A stretch of DNA of 64,000 nucleotides from Pseudomonas eucalypticola (GTDB lineage: Bacteria; Pseudomonadota; Gammaproteobacteria; Pseudomonadales; Pseudomonadaceae). The notes below the pieces were generated by a model that worked only from the letters and a program-made list of their open reading frames with translations, made no database searches and was not told the DNA's origin. Shown here piece after piece: positions 8,639 through 17,340 of the stretch. The translations under genes and the position numbers were made by a program. Each line of letters opens with the position of its first letter. Within the stretch, counting starts at the first letter, position 1. The DNA is taken from the NCBI RefSeq assembly GCF_013374995.1, contig NZ_CP056030.1, positions 1,148,501-1,212,500 on the forward strand, read 5' to 3'.

Positions 8639-9727
8639 TTGACTGAACACCCCCATGACAAGGCGTCACACGTCGTCGCCACCGCGCTATCACCTTCCCG
8701 CTACGAAGGTGTCGCAGGGAATCTTCAGGCTGAGCCTGGCTTCTACATCGTGCCCTACAGCATGTCGCCTGCCCAGCTGTACCGGAACTTGTTCACGGCC
8801 ATGTCGCCTCCGTCAATGCCAACGTTCAGGGCATTGAACCTCGGCCTTGGCAGCGTCATAAAAGCAGGCTCGCTGATTGTCCTGAGCGACCCTGGCAACA
8901 CCCGTTGTACCTTTGCAGAGGCGCAGCTGATGCAGGCTGCCGAGCGGGTCAAGATCGCCCTTGACCCGCTCACGCCGGACGAGGCGAATTTCATGGTTCG
9001 TCACCGTGCGGAAATTGGCAGTTTCATCGGTGAGGGTTCTACCTGGCTTGGCGTCAGTGCGGCGATGATGGAGAAGCATCTGGTCAGCCTGCGCGACACG
9101 CTGAAAAAGATGGAGCTTTTGCATCAGCACAGCTACCGCCAGCACGGCAACCTGAGATCTTCGGAGTTTCTTTTGCAGCGACGCCAGTTGCTGGCGCAGT
9201 TGGATGCGCACCTGTTGAGTTCGACTCGGCTCAGGGGGCTTACCACTTTTGGAGATAACCAAAAGCTGAAGACAGCGTTGGGTATTTCGAGTCAGAGTCT
9301 GGTACACCGGTGGAACAGGGCAGGCGCGCCGGGCCAGATACCGGGGTATGCGACGCATGTGAATGCAGTGAGCCGGGCGGCGAAGTATATGCAGGCAGGT
9401 GGGTATGTGGGTATAGGTCTTGGCGGCGTATCATCGTTGTTGTCGATTCGAGCCGTTTGCACGGATGATTTGTCCTCTCGGGCCTGTGAAAGAGTACGGC
9501 TCACGGAAGGTGGCAAGTTTATTGGGTCTACTGTCGCGGGCATTCGTGGCGCTTCGCTTGGGCTGCAAGCTTCTGGTTCTGCCTGTGTAGCTTTAGGTAT
9601 CGCGGGTGGGATAGGGGGTGTTGCCTGCACGGCAGCGCTGGTTGGTGTCGGGGCTTGGGCAGGGGCGACCGGTGGTGGGCTGGTCGGCGAACACCTAGGT
9701 GATGTTGTATACGGGCTGACACGTTAA
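8639..9727 (+). CDS. LysM-like / glycine-rich C-terminal protein, possible secreted toxin or effector
   Basis: Not recognised as a named family; 362 residues from a TTG start with GAGAGG about 8 bases ahead. Residues 34-84 resemble a LysM-like module (GFYIVPYSMSP, then a conserved-looking LGSVIKAGSLIVLSDP). A helical middle part (95-230) follows. The C-terminal third (252-355) is rich in Gly, Ala and small hydrophobics (AGGYVGIGLGG, IAGGIGGVAC, GATGGGLVG), as in membrane-inserting or pore-forming segments. There is no signal peptide. It ends one base before a small membrane protein gene. From about 9,200 the DNA is visibly poorer in GC than its neighbours, which suggests transfer. Toxin-immunity is inference only. 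Confidence 0.6.
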   Translation: MTEHPHDKASHVVATALSPSRYEGVAGNLQAEPGFYIVPYSMSPAQLYRNLFTAMSPPSMPTFRALNLGLGSVIKAGSLIVLSDPGNTRCTFAEAQLMQAAERVKIALDPLTPDEANFMVRHRAEIGSFIGEGSTWLGVSAAMMEKHLVSLRDTLKKMELLHQHSYRQHGNLRSSEFLLQRRQLLAQLDAHLLSSTRLRGLTTFGDNQKLKTALGISSQSLVHRWNRAGAPGQIPGYATHVNAVSRAAKYMQAGGYVGIGLGGVSSLLSIRAVCTDDLSSRACERVRLTEGGKFIGSTVAGIRGASLGLQASGSACVALGIAGGIGGVACTAALVGVGAWAGATGGGLVGEHLGDVVYGLTR

Positions 9728-10116
9728 TGGGCGTGGAACTTGGACAATCATGGTGGGCGGTGGCATTTTATGCCGGGCCGGTCGTTTTGTGTATCTCTGG
9801 GATAGTGCTGAGTGTTTACATCAGTTGGCGTTATCTTGATGAGATGGTGAATGCTTTAAAGGGCTCCAGGCAGTTTTCGCTAGCGGCGCGAAGTCTGGAA
9901 ACGAGCGGATGGGTAAGTCGGTTTATACTCGCTACCAAAATTTCGGGAGCGGTTGCTTGGCCACGAGCAGGTATCCGGGCAGGTTTGCTTGATGCCTCAG
10001 AGATCGAGAATTTTCCATCGTATATTAGAAGGTTAATTCGGTTGAATAACTTCTTGACGTACGTGATGTTGGTTTGGGGTGGAGTAGCTTGTCTTCTGAT
10101 TAGTCTCGGTGAGTGA
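9727..10116 (+). CDS. Small membrane protein partnered with the glycine-rich protein
   Basis: A 129-residue protein with hydrophobic segments at about 10-32 (AGPVVLCISGIVLSVYI) and 108-127 (LTYVMLVWGGVACLLI); the middle is charged and cytoplasmic-like. The ATG touches the stop codon of the preceding gene (TAATG), so the two are almost certainly co-translated. Base composition is distinctly lower in GC than the flanking glucose genes. The pairing of a large protein having a glycine-zipper tail with a small multi-span partner resembles toxin/immunity arrangements, but no family was recognised. Confidence 0.6.
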   Translation: MGVELGQSWWAVAFYAGPVVLCISGIVLSVYISWRYLDEMVNALKGSRQFSLAARSLETSGWVSRFILATKISGAVAWPRAGIRAGLLDASEIENFPSYIRRLIRLNNFLTYVMLVWGGVACLLISLGE

Positions 10117-10188
10117 TAAACCGGGTTTTACATTGGCCTGATAACCTTGCCGGCATACCAGCGGCCACAGCAGGCGGTCGAGTTCGCT

Positions 10189-11373
10189 TCAGGTATCTGC
10201 CAATTCGGCCTCTTCTACCCGATCCCGTTGCAACTTCGCTCGGTACAAGGCTTGGTCCACGCTGCGCAGCAACCGCTCGAAATCCTGCTGGCCATGGAGA
10301 CGTTCAGTCTGCGCCAGCCCGGCGCTGAACCGCAGGGTGAAAGGCAATTGCATCGATTCCACCTCAAGCGCCTCGCGTAGGCGGTCGAGTAACACCCTGG
10401 CTTCCCGGGTGGTGGTGCCGGGCATCACCAGCAGGAATTCTTCGCCACCCCAGCGGGAAAACAGGTCCGTCCTGCGCTTGAGCTGGGTGACGGTGCTGGC
10501 GAAGAGTTTCAGGCCGGTGTCGCCCGCGCCGTGGCCGTGCTGGTCGTTGATACGCTTGAAGTTGTCCAGGTCGATGAGGGCGATCGCCAGGGGGTAGCGC
10601 TGGGCGTCCTTGCGCAGAATGGCGGTGGTGGCGCCTGCGCGATTGAGGGCGCCGGTGAGGAAGTCGGTGACACTCAGGCGCAAGATTTCCAGGCGCACCT
10701 GTTCCTGCAGCATCAGGCCAAAGCACAAGGTGAACAGGAACGAGACCATGAAGTCCATGGCCAGCTCGGGCAGCGTGAACATGTCCGGGGTGTCGAAGGC
10801 CAGGGGCGGGGGCGGGCTAAGCAGCAGGCTGATCACGTTCCAGGCGTGGAAGGCGAGCAGGGCCAGTTGCCCGACCGCCAAGCCCCAGGCGCCGCGGTAA
10901 CGGGCCGTAAGGCTAAGGGCGAGGCGGCACTGGATGCCGATGGTGATGAAGCAAATCAGGAAGAACCACGGCAGCAGGTAGCTGCTGTGTATCAGCATGC
11001 TGGCGCCAAGGGCATAGGTCATCGGCGTACCCAGCAGCAGCGCAGCCTGGGCGGTACGGCTGCCCGCGCGACCGGCCAGATGCAGCAGCGCCAGGGTATG
11101 CCCGCCGATGGCTGCCAGCAGCAGGGTAGTGTTGAGCAGGAACGCCGGCATCGGCGCAAGCACCCCGAGCCAGGCGTACGCCCCCGTGGCCACATCGGGT
11201 TGCAGCAAATCGACGATACGGTAGGCGGCAAGCAGCAGGTCCCCGCCCAGCCACCACCACAGGGCGGTGTGCCGCTCGCTCAAACCGATGCCCGACAAGC
11301 ACAGCATCAAGGCGGTCAGCAGGCCGAACGGGGTGATGATCAGCAGCAGGGTGATGGGATCGTTCAGCAACAT
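10189..11373 (-). CDS. Membrane-bound diguanylate cyclase (GGDEF)
   Basis: Makes cyclic di-GMP from two GTP. The N-terminal half (1-225) contains about six hydrophobic spans and would sit in the inner membrane as a sensor of unknown ligand. The GGDEF domain starts near residue 233 (VTDFLTGALNRAG). The active-site motif is GGEEF at 309-313, and an inhibitory-site RxxD (RRTD, 300-303) stands five residues before it, so feedback inhibition is expected. No EAL domain is present. It is transcribed against the neighbouring sugar genes and is probably monocistronic. Confidence 0.92.
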   Translation of the reverse strand: MLLNDPITLLLIITPFGLLTALMLCLSGIGLSERHTALWWWLGGDLLLAAYRIVDLLQPDVATGAYAWLGVLAPMPAFLLNTTLLLAAIGGHTLALLHLAGRAGSRTAQAALLLGTPMTYALGASMLIHSSYLLPWFFLICFITIGIQCRLALSLTARYRGAWGLAVGQLALLAFHAWNVISLLLSPPPPLAFDTPDMFTLPELAMDFMVSFLFTLCFGLMLQEQVRLEILRLSVTDFLTGALNRAGATTAILRKDAQRYPLAIALIDLDNFKRINDQHGHGAGDTGLKLFASTVTQLKRRTDLFSRWGGEEFLLVMPGTTTREARVLLDRLREALEVESMQLPFTLRFSAGLAQTERLHGQQDFERLLRSVDQALYRAKLQRDRVEEAELADT

Positions 11374-11513
11374 GGCGCGTATTCAGGGCCGGGGCAGTGG
11401 CTTCCATCATGTCACTGTAGACGTCTGGCGTGCCAGTCAGCTTTCATTGCGGCCTTGATGCAATCCTTTTTTGGCGTTCTTGAGATCGATCTTGGCCCGC
11501 CCTGACAAACCCT

Positions 11514-11540
11514 GTCACCAGACAGTGACATTTGGTTACC
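11514..11540. promoter_or_regulatory. Candidate operator, copy 1 (GTCACC-N5-GTGACATTTG, GTTACC)
   Basis: GTCACC (11514-11519), five bases, GTGACATTTG (11525-11534), then GTTACC. The core is the palindrome GTCAC-N6-GTGAC. The same string with the same spacing occurs at 12852-12889 before gtsA. It lies 61-87 bases upstream of the sugar isomerase start. Which protein binds is unknown; GltR is one possibility. Confidence 0.45.
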
Positions 11541-11576
11541 TGCGAATTCCCCTCCCTTGATTAAACTGCGTACGCA

Positions 11577-11584
11577 AATAACAA
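11577..11584 (+). promoter_or_regulatory. Crc/Hfq-type motif AAnAAnAA before the isomerase gene
   Basis: AATAACAA in an A-rich leader just before the AAGGA ribosome site and the ATG at 11601. AAnAAnAA motifs near ribosome sites are the known target of Hfq-Crc catabolite repression in Pseudomonas. Confidence 0.5.
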
Positions 11585-11600
11585 AAAACCAAGGACACCC

Positions 11601-12866
11601 ATGGAACGGTTGCAACTGGAATTCAGCAGTTGGCTCAATACCCCCTCCCATCACCACTGGCTGGCGGCCGAGGGGCTGCGTTTGCTGGATTTCGCCCGGG
11701 CCTCGAAGCTGCAAGAAGGCTTCGGCCACCTGGATGAACGCGGCTGGCTGCCCGATGCCCCGGCGCAAACGCTGATCACCGCCCGCATGACCCACAGCTT
11801 TGCCCTGGCCAGCGTGCAAGGCCTGCCCGGTTTCGCCGCGCTGGTCGACCATGGCCTGGCGGCGCTGGCTGGCAGCCTGCGCGATGCCGAGCAGGGCGGT
11901 TGGTATGCCGTGGCCCATGCCGCCGACGGGGACATGGGCAAGGCTGCCTACCTGCATGCCTTCGTGGCCCTGGCCGCCAGCAGTGCGGTGGCGGCGGGGC
12001 GCCCGGGGGCGCAGGCGTTGCTCGACCAGGCGGTGGAGGTGATCCTGGCGCGGTTCTGGAGCGAGGAGGAAGGCGCCATGCGCGAGTCCTTCGACCGCCT
12101 GTGGAGCCGCGCCGAGCCCTATCGCGGCGCCAACAGCAACATGCACAGCGTCGAGGCCTTCCTCGCCCTGGCCGATGTCACCCATGACCCGCACTGGCTC
12201 GAACGCGCCCTGCGGATCGCCGAACGGGTGATTCACCAGCATGCCGTCCCTAACCAATACCGGGTAATCGAACACTTCCACCCCGACTGGTCTGCCGACC
12301 TGACGTACAACCAGGCGCAACCGGCCGACCCGTTTCGGCCTTTCGGCAGCACGCCGGGGCATGCCTTCGAATGGGCACGGCTGTTGCTGCACCTCGAAGC
12401 CGCGTTGCTGGACGCCGTGCGTCCGGCGCCAACCTGGCTGCTGGCCAGCGCCCGCGGCCTGTTCGAACAGGCCTGCCGCACCGCCTGGCACGCCGACGGC
12501 GCGCCGGGGCTGGTCTATACCCTGGACTGGAGCGACAAGCCGGTGGTGCGCCAACGCATGCATTGGGTCACCGCCGAAGCCATCGCCGCCTCGGCCGCGC
12601 TGCTGCGCCGAACCGGCGATGCCCAATACGAGCACTGGTACCGCGACTTCTGGGAGTACGCCGCCGTGCACCTGCTGGACCGGGAACACGGTAGCTGGCA
12701 CCACGAACTGGACCCGTGCAACAAGCCTTCGGCGACCGTCTGGGCCGGTAAACCGGACCTCTATCACGCCCTGCAGGCCGTGCTGTTGCCGCGCGTGCCG
12801 CTGGCGCCAAGCCTGGCCTGCAACCTTGCGCGCCTCGGCGGGCAACACATTGTCACCGGTTGGTGA
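11601..12866 (+). CDS. AGE-family sugar epimerase/isomerase (mannose isomerase-like)
   Basis: A 421-residue member of the N-acylglucosamine 2-epimerase superfamily, (alpha/alpha)6-barrel enzymes that interconvert aldoses and ketoses or epimers. Supporting motifs are [34 protein letters not shown] and a late His-containing HGSWHHEL, which resemble the catalytic His/Glu cluster of mannose isomerases such as YihS. It has a good ribosome site (AAGGA) and sits directly before gtsABCD with the same operator-like motif, which suggests it feeds free mannose or fructose into hexose metabolism together with the Gts transporter. The substrate is inferred. Confidence 0.8.
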   Translation: MERLQLEFSSWLNTPSHHHWLAAEGLRLLDFARASKLQEGFGHLDERGWLPDAPAQTLITARMTHSFALASVQGLPGFAALVDHGLAALAGSLRDAEQGGWYAVAHAADGDMGKAAYLHAFVALAASSAVAAGRPGAQALLDQAVEVILARFWSEEEGAMRESFDRLWSRAEPYRGANSNMHSVEAFLALADVTHDPHWLERALRIAERVIHQHAVPNQYRVIEHFHPDWSADLTYNQAQPADPFRPFGSTPGHAFEWARLLLHLEAALLDAVRPAPTWLLASARGLFEQACRTAWHADGAPGLVYTLDWSDKPVVRQRMHWVTAEAIAASAALLRRTGDAQYEHWYRDFWEYAAVHLLDREHGSWHHELDPCNKPSATVWAGKPDLYHALQAVLLPRVPLAPSLACNLARLGGQHIVTGW

Positions 12867-12889
12867 CATTTGCGCGTCGCTTCGTTACC
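12852..12889. promoter_or_regulatory. Candidate operator, copy 2, upstream of gtsA
   Basis: GTCACC-N5-GTGACATTTG, the same spacing as copy 1, then GTTACC at 12884-12889. It overlaps the last codons and stop of the isomerase gene and lies 82-119 bases before the gtsA start. Presence in both promoters suggests a shared regulator. Confidence 0.45.
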
Positions 12890-12949
12890 TGTCGCACTAA
12901 ATACCCTGTTTACACTCCACGCAGCGCAAGCATCAGACTTGCAATGCAT

Positions 12950-12957
12950 AACAACAA
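12950..12957 (+). promoter_or_regulatory. Crc/Hfq-type motif AAnAAnAA before gtsA
   Basis: AACAACAA inside an A-rich tract that runs into the AGGA ribosome site of gtsA (ATG at 12971). Expected to make gtsA translation subject to catabolite repression. Confidence 0.5.
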
Positions 12958-12970
12958 AAAAGGACCTCCG

Positions 12971-14245
12971 ATGAACGCGATCAATCGCCTCGCCGCTGTC
13001 ATTTCCCTCGCCTCCCTGTTCCCGCTCGCCGCGCACGCCGCCGATTCCAAAGGCACGGTGGAAGTGGTGCACTGGTGGACGTCCGGTGGCGAACACGCCG
13101 CGGTCAAAGTATTGCAACAGCAGGTCGAAAAAGACGGCTTCACCTGGAAAGACGGTGCCGTGGCCGGTGGCGGTGGTGCCACTGCCATGACCGTGCTCAA
13201 GTCCCGCTCCGTGGCTGGCAACCCGCCCGGTGTCGCCCAGATCAAAGGCCCCGACATTCAGGAGTGGGCCACCACCGGTCTGCTGGACCCGGACACCCTG
13301 AAAAGCGTTGCCGAGAGCGAGCACTGGGACAAGCTGCTGAGCAAGACCGTCGCCGACACCATGAAGTACGAGGGTGACTACGTGGCAGTGCCGGTGGACA
13401 TTCACCGGGTCAACTGGCTGTGGATCAACCCCGAAGCCTTCAAGAAGGCCGGTATCGCCAAAGCGCCTGCCACCCTCGAAGAACTCTACGCCGCCGCCGA
13501 CAAGCTGAAGGCCGCCGGCATCATCCCGATCGCCCATGGTGGTCAGCCATGGCAGGACGCTACCGTCTTCGAGGACGTGGTGCTCAGCGTCATGGGGGCC
13601 GATGGCTTCAAGAAAGCCTTCGTGGACCTGGACGAGAAGACGCTGACGGGTCCGAAGATGGCTGAGGTGTTCACCCAGCTGAAGAAAATCAAGGGCTACA
13701 TGGACCCGGACGGCGCAGGCCAGGACTGGAACCTGGAGGCCGGCAAGGTCATTCAGGGCAAGGCCGGCATGCAGTTCATGGGTGACTGGGCCAAGAGCGA
13801 GTGGACCCAGGCGGGCAAGAAAGCCGGTACCGACTACGAGTGCGTGCCGTTCCCGGGTACCGCGGGCAGCTTCACCTATAACATCGACTCCCTGGCCGTG
13901 TTCAAGGTGAAGGACAAAGGCAGTGTCGCAGCCGCCCAGGACCTGGCCAAGATCGCCATGGGCAAGGACTTCCAGGAAATCTTCAACAAGGCCAAGGGCT
14001 CCATTCCGGTTCGCAATGACATGGACCTGAGCCAGTTCGACAGCTGTGCCCAGGCCTCGGCCAAGGACTTCGCCGAAGCTGACAAGGCCGGCAAGCTGGA
14101 ACCGAGCATGGCGCACAACATGGCCACCACTCTGGCGGTGCAAGGTGCGATCTTCGACGTGGTCACCAACTTCATGAGCGACAAGAACGCCGACGCGACC
14201 GATACCGCCAAGAAACTGGGTAGCGCGATTTCCGCCGCCAAGTGA
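12971..14245 (+). CDS. gtsA: Glucose ABC transporter, periplasmic substrate-binding protein
   Basis: Periplasmic glucose-binding component of GtsABCD. It has a clear signal peptide of 23 residues ending AHA, then an extracellular solute-binding protein fold of family 1 ([42 protein letters not shown]). The length of 424 residues fits. The ATG at 12971 has AGGA just ahead. It is followed after 96 bases by the permease genes, with a strong hairpin in the gap. The order gtsABCD-oprB matches the P. putida glucose uptake operon. Confidence 0.95.
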   Translation: MNAINRLAAVISLASLFPLAAHAADSKGTVEVVHWWTSGGEHAAVKVLQQQVEKDGFTWKDGAVAGGGGATAMTVLKSRSVAGNPPGVAQIKGPDIQEWATTGLLDPDTLKSVAESEHWDKLLSKTVADTMKYEGDYVAVPVDIHRVNWLWINPEAFKKAGIAKAPATLEELYAAADKLKAAGIIPIAHGGQPWQDATVFEDVVLSVMGADGFKKAFVDLDEKTLTGPKMAEVFTQLKKIKGYMDPDGAGQDWNLEAGKVIQGKAGMQFMGDWAKSEWTQAGKKAGTDYECVPFPGTAGSFTYNIDSLAVFKVKDKGSVAAAQDLAKIAMGKDFQEIFNKAKGSIPVRNDMDLSQFDSCAQASAKDFAEADKAGKLEPSMAHNMATTLAVQGAIFDVVTNFMSDKNADATDTAKKLGSAISAAK

Positions 14246-14265
14246 CGCTGCGTTCGTAGTACGGC

Positions 14266-14308
14266 CGATGCCTGCGTCGGGGTTTCTCCGCCCCCGGCGC
14301 AGGCATTC
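14266..14308 (+). promoter_or_regulatory. Intercistronic stem-loop between gtsA and gtsB
   Basis: ATGCCTGCG (14268-14276) pairs with CGCAGGCAT (14298-14306), and CGGGG with CCCCG inside. No T-run follows. Such hairpins after binding-protein genes commonly protect the upstream mRNA from 3' decay, giving more binding protein than permease. Confidence 0.5.
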
Positions 14309-14341
14309 GGTACCGATTGATCTTCACACTGGATTTCTCCG

Positions 14342-15250
14342 ATGAGCTCTGTGGCTGTGTTCAGCAAGGCCTCGCCGTTCGATGCGTTGCAACGCTGGCT
14401 CCCCAAAGTGGTGCTGGCGCCAAGCATGCTGATCGTGCTGGTCGGTTTCTACGGTTACATTTTCTGGACGTTCATTCTTTCGTTCACCACCTCCACGTTC
14501 ATGCCGACGTACACCTTCGCCGGCCTGGCGCAGTATGAGCGTCTGCTCAACAACGACCGCTGGTGGGTGGCGAGCAAGAACCTGGCCGTGTTCGGCGGCA
14601 TGTTCATCGCCATCAGCCTGGTGCTGGGGGTGTTCCTGGCGGTGCTGCTGGACCAGCGCATCCGCCGCGAAGGCTTCCTGCGCACCATTTACCTGTACCC
14701 CATGGCGTTGTCGATGATCGTCACCGGCACGGCCTGGAAATGGCTGCTCAACCCGGGCCTGGGCCTGGACAAGATGCTGCGTGACTGGGGCTGGGAAGGC
14801 TTCCGCCTGGACTGGCTGATCGACCAGGATCGCGTGGTGTACTGCCTGGTGATCGCCGCGGTGTGGCAGGCCTCGGGCTTCGTCATGGCGCTGTTCCTGG
14901 CAGGCCTGCGTGGGGTCGACCAGTCGATCATCCGCGCCGCCCAGGTGGACGGCGCCAGCCTGCCGACCATCTACCTGAAAATTGTGTTGCCCAGCCTGCG
15001 GCCGGTGTTCTTCAGCGCCTTCATGATCCTGGCGCACATCGCCATCAAGAGCTTCGACCTGGTAGCTGCGATGACTGCCGGTGGCCCCGGCTACTCCTCG
15101 GACCTGCCCGCCATGTTCATGTATTCGTTCACCTTCAGCCGTGGCCAGATGGGCGTGGGTTCTGCCAGCGCCATGCTGATGCTGGGGGCGATCCTGGCGA
15201 TCCTGGTGCCGTATCTGTATTCGGAATTGAGGAACAAGCGCCATGACTAG
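14342..15250 (+). CDS. gtsB: Glucose ABC transporter permease GtsB
   Basis: MalF-type inner-membrane permease, 302 residues, with about six hydrophobic spans. The EAA loop that contacts the ATPase is visible near residue 200 (AAQVDGASLPTIYLKIVLP). Its 3' end overlaps gtsC by eight bases. It forms the membrane channel with GtsC for glucose delivered by GtsA. Confidence 0.94.
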   Translation: MSSVAVFSKASPFDALQRWLPKVVLAPSMLIVLVGFYGYIFWTFILSFTTSTFMPTYTFAGLAQYERLLNNDRWWVASKNLAVFGGMFIAISLVLGVFLAVLLDQRIRREGFLRTIYLYPMALSMIVTGTAWKWLLNPGLGLDKMLRDWGWEGFRLDWLIDQDRVVYCLVIAAVWQASGFVMALFLAGLRGVDQSIIRAAQVDGASLPTIYLKIVLPSLRPVFFSAFMILAHIAIKSFDLVAAMTAGGPGYSSDLPAMFMYSFTFSRGQMGVGSASAMLMLGAILAILVPYLYSELRNKRHD

Positions 15251-16088
15251 TGCCTATGGCAAACCTGCGCTGACCTTCAGCCGCGTGGCCATCTACGCCA
15301 CCCTGATCCTGGCCGCCGCCGTCTACCTGGTGCCCTTGGTGGTCATGCTGCTCACCAGCTTCAAGACCCCGGATGACATCCGTACCGGCAACCTGTTGAG
15401 CTTGCCCGAGGTGTTCACCGGCATCGGCTGGTTGAAGGCCTGGGACATCGTCGGCGGGTTCTTCTGGAACTCGGTGAAGATCACCGTGCCCGCGGTGCTG
15501 ATCTCGACTTTCGTCGGTGCCATGAACGGATACGTGCTGTCCATGTGGCGCTTCCGCGGTTCGCAGCTATTCTTCGGGCTGCTGCTGTTCGGCTGCTTCC
15601 TGCCGTTCCAGACGGTGTTGCTGCCGGCTTCGTTTACGTTGGGCAAGCTCGGCCTGGCCAATACCACCACTGGCCTGGTCATCGTACACATCGTGTACGG
15701 GTTGGCCTTTACCACGCTGTTCTTTCGCAATTACTACGTCAGCGTGCCCGATGCGCTGGTCAAGGCCGCGCGGCTGGATGGGGCAGGGTTCTTCACCATC
15801 TTCAACAAAATCCTGCTGCCCATGTCGATCCCGATCATCATGGTCTGCCTGATCTGGCAGTTCACCCAGATCTGGAACGACTTCCTGTTCGGCGTGGTGT
15901 TCGCCAGTGGTGATGCGCAGCCGATCACCGTGGCGCTCAACAACCTGGTCAATACCAGCACGGGCGCCAAGGAATACAACGTAGACATGGCCGCGGCGAT
16001 GATCGCCGGCCTTCCGACATTGCTGGTGTACATCATGGCCGGCAAGTATTTCCTGCGTGGGCTAACCGCCGGCGCGGTCAAGGGGTAG
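15243..16088 (+). CDS. gtsC: Glucose ABC transporter permease GtsC
   Basis: MalG-type permease of 281 residues with about six membrane spans and an EAA loop (AARLDGAGFFTIFNKILLP, about 178-196). The ATG at 15243 lies inside the end of gtsB, implying translational coupling, and the ATPase gene begins four bases after its stop. Pairs with GtsB in the inner membrane. Confidence 0.94.
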   Translation: MTSAYGKPALTFSRVAIYATLILAAAVYLVPLVVMLLTSFKTPDDIRTGNLLSLPEVFTGIGWLKAWDIVGGFFWNSVKITVPAVLISTFVGAMNGYVLSMWRFRGSQLFFGLLLFGCFLPFQTVLLPASFTLGKLGLANTTTGLVIVHIVYGLAFTTLFFRNYYVSVPDALVKAARLDGAGFFTIFNKILLPMSIPIIMVCLIWQFTQIWNDFLFGVVFASGDAQPITVALNNLVNTSTGAKEYNVDMAAAMIAGLPTLLVYIMAGKYFLRGLTAGAVKG

Positions 16089-16092
16089 AAAC

Positions 16093-17253
16093 ATGGCAAC
16101 GCTCGAACTGCGCAACGTAATCAAGACCTATGGCAGCGGCCTGCCGGACACCTTGAAAGATATCCAGCTGAGTATCGACTCCGGCGAATTCCTGATCCTG
16201 GTCGGCCCGTCTGGCTGTGGCAAGTCCACCCTGATGAATTGCATTGCGGGCCTGGAGAACATTACCGGCGGCGCCATCCTGGTGGACGGTGCCGACATCA
16301 GCGGCATGAGCCCCAAGGACCGGGACATCGCCATGGTGTTCCAGTCCTACGCCCTGTACCCGACCATGACCGTGCGCGAGAACATCGCCTTCGGCCTGAA
16401 AATTCGCAAGATGTCCGCCGCCGCCATTGACGAAGAAGTGGCACGCGTTGCCAAACTGCTGCAGATCGAACACCTGCTCAACCGCAAGCCGGGCCAGCTA
16501 TCCGGTGGTCAGCAGCAGCGCGTGGCCATGGGCCGGGCGCTGGCGCGGCGGCCCAAGATCTACCTGTTCGACGAACCGCTGTCCAACCTCGACGCCAAGC
16601 TGCGTGTGGAGATGCGCACAGAAATCAAGCTGATGCACCAACGCCTCAAGACCACCACCGTGTACGTCACCCATGACCAGATCGAGGCCATGACCCTGGG
16701 CGACAAGGTGGCGGTGATGAAGGATGGCATCATCCAGCAGTTCGGCACGCCCAAGGACATCTACAACGACCCGGCCAACCTGTTCGTGGCCAGCTTCATC
16801 GGTTCGCCGCCGATGAACTTCATCCCCCTGCGCCTGCAGCGCAAGGATGGCCGCCTGGTGGCCCTGCTCGACAGCGGCCAGGCCCGGTGCGAACTGCCCC
16901 TGGCCATGAGCGACGCGGGCCTGGAAGACCGCGAAGTGATCCTGGGCATGCGCCCCGAACAGATCCTGCTGGCCGGTGCCCAGGACGGAGGCTTGCCGAG
17001 CATCCGCGCCGAAGTTCACATTACCGAGCCGACAGGCCCGGATACCCTGGTCTTCGTCACCCTCAATGACACCAAGGTCTGCTGCCGCCTGGCGCCCGAT
17101 GTGGCGCCACGGGTGGGCGAGACCCTGAACCTCCAATTCGACCCGGCGAAGGTGTTGCTGTTCGACGCCCAGACCGGCGAACGCTTGGGGGCGGTGGGGC
17201 GTGCACAGGCATCCCTGGCAGGCGACAACGTCGCGCAGTTCAAGGGGCGCTGA
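16093..17253 (+). CDS. gtsD: Glucose ABC transporter ATP-binding protein GtsD
   Basis: MalK/UgpC-type ATPase energising GtsBC. Walker A GPSGCGKST (38-46), Q-loop FQSYALYP, signature LSGGQ (136-140) and Walker B IYLFDE (156-161) are all intact, and the switch His is in VYVTHDQIEA. The C-terminal 120 residues form the TOBE/OB regulatory extension of sugar importers (GMRPEQILL). The length of 386 residues is usual. Last cytoplasmic component of the operon before oprB. Confidence 0.95.
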   Translation: MATLELRNVIKTYGSGLPDTLKDIQLSIDSGEFLILVGPSGCGKSTLMNCIAGLENITGGAILVDGADISGMSPKDRDIAMVFQSYALYPTMTVRENIAFGLKIRKMSAAAIDEEVARVAKLLQIEHLLNRKPGQLSGGQQQRVAMGRALARRPKIYLFDEPLSNLDAKLRVEMRTEIKLMHQRLKTTTVYVTHDQIEAMTLGDKVAVMKDGIIQQFGTPKDIYNDPANLFVASFIGSPPMNFIPLRLQRKDGRLVALLDSGQARCELPLAMSDAGLEDREVILGMRPEQILLAGAQDGGLPSIRAEVHITEPTGPDTLVFVTLNDTKVCCRLAPDVAPRVGETLNLQFDPAKVLLFDAQTGERLGAVGRAQASLAGDNVAQFKGR

Positions 17254-17313
17254 ATTCGTGCCGGGTGGCGTGCTGCCCGGCATCACCGAAGTACACCGCG
17301 TTTATCAACAGCC

Positions 17314-17321
17314 AATAACAA
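17314..17321 (+). promoter_or_regulatory. Crc/Hfq-type motif AAnAAnAA before oprB
   Basis: AATAACAA, extended by a further ATAAGA, in the short gap between gtsD and oprB, about 20 bases before the ATG and just before the GAGGAAG ribosome site. Confidence 0.5.
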
Positions 17322-17340
17322 TAAGACGAGGAAGCAAAGG

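Noticed and set aside
11601..12866. Reading the AGE-family gene as an N-acetylglucosamine 2-epimerase
   Set aside because: The setting is glucose uptake with no amino-sugar genes nearby, so a neutral-sugar isomerase is the better reading, although substrate remains unproven.
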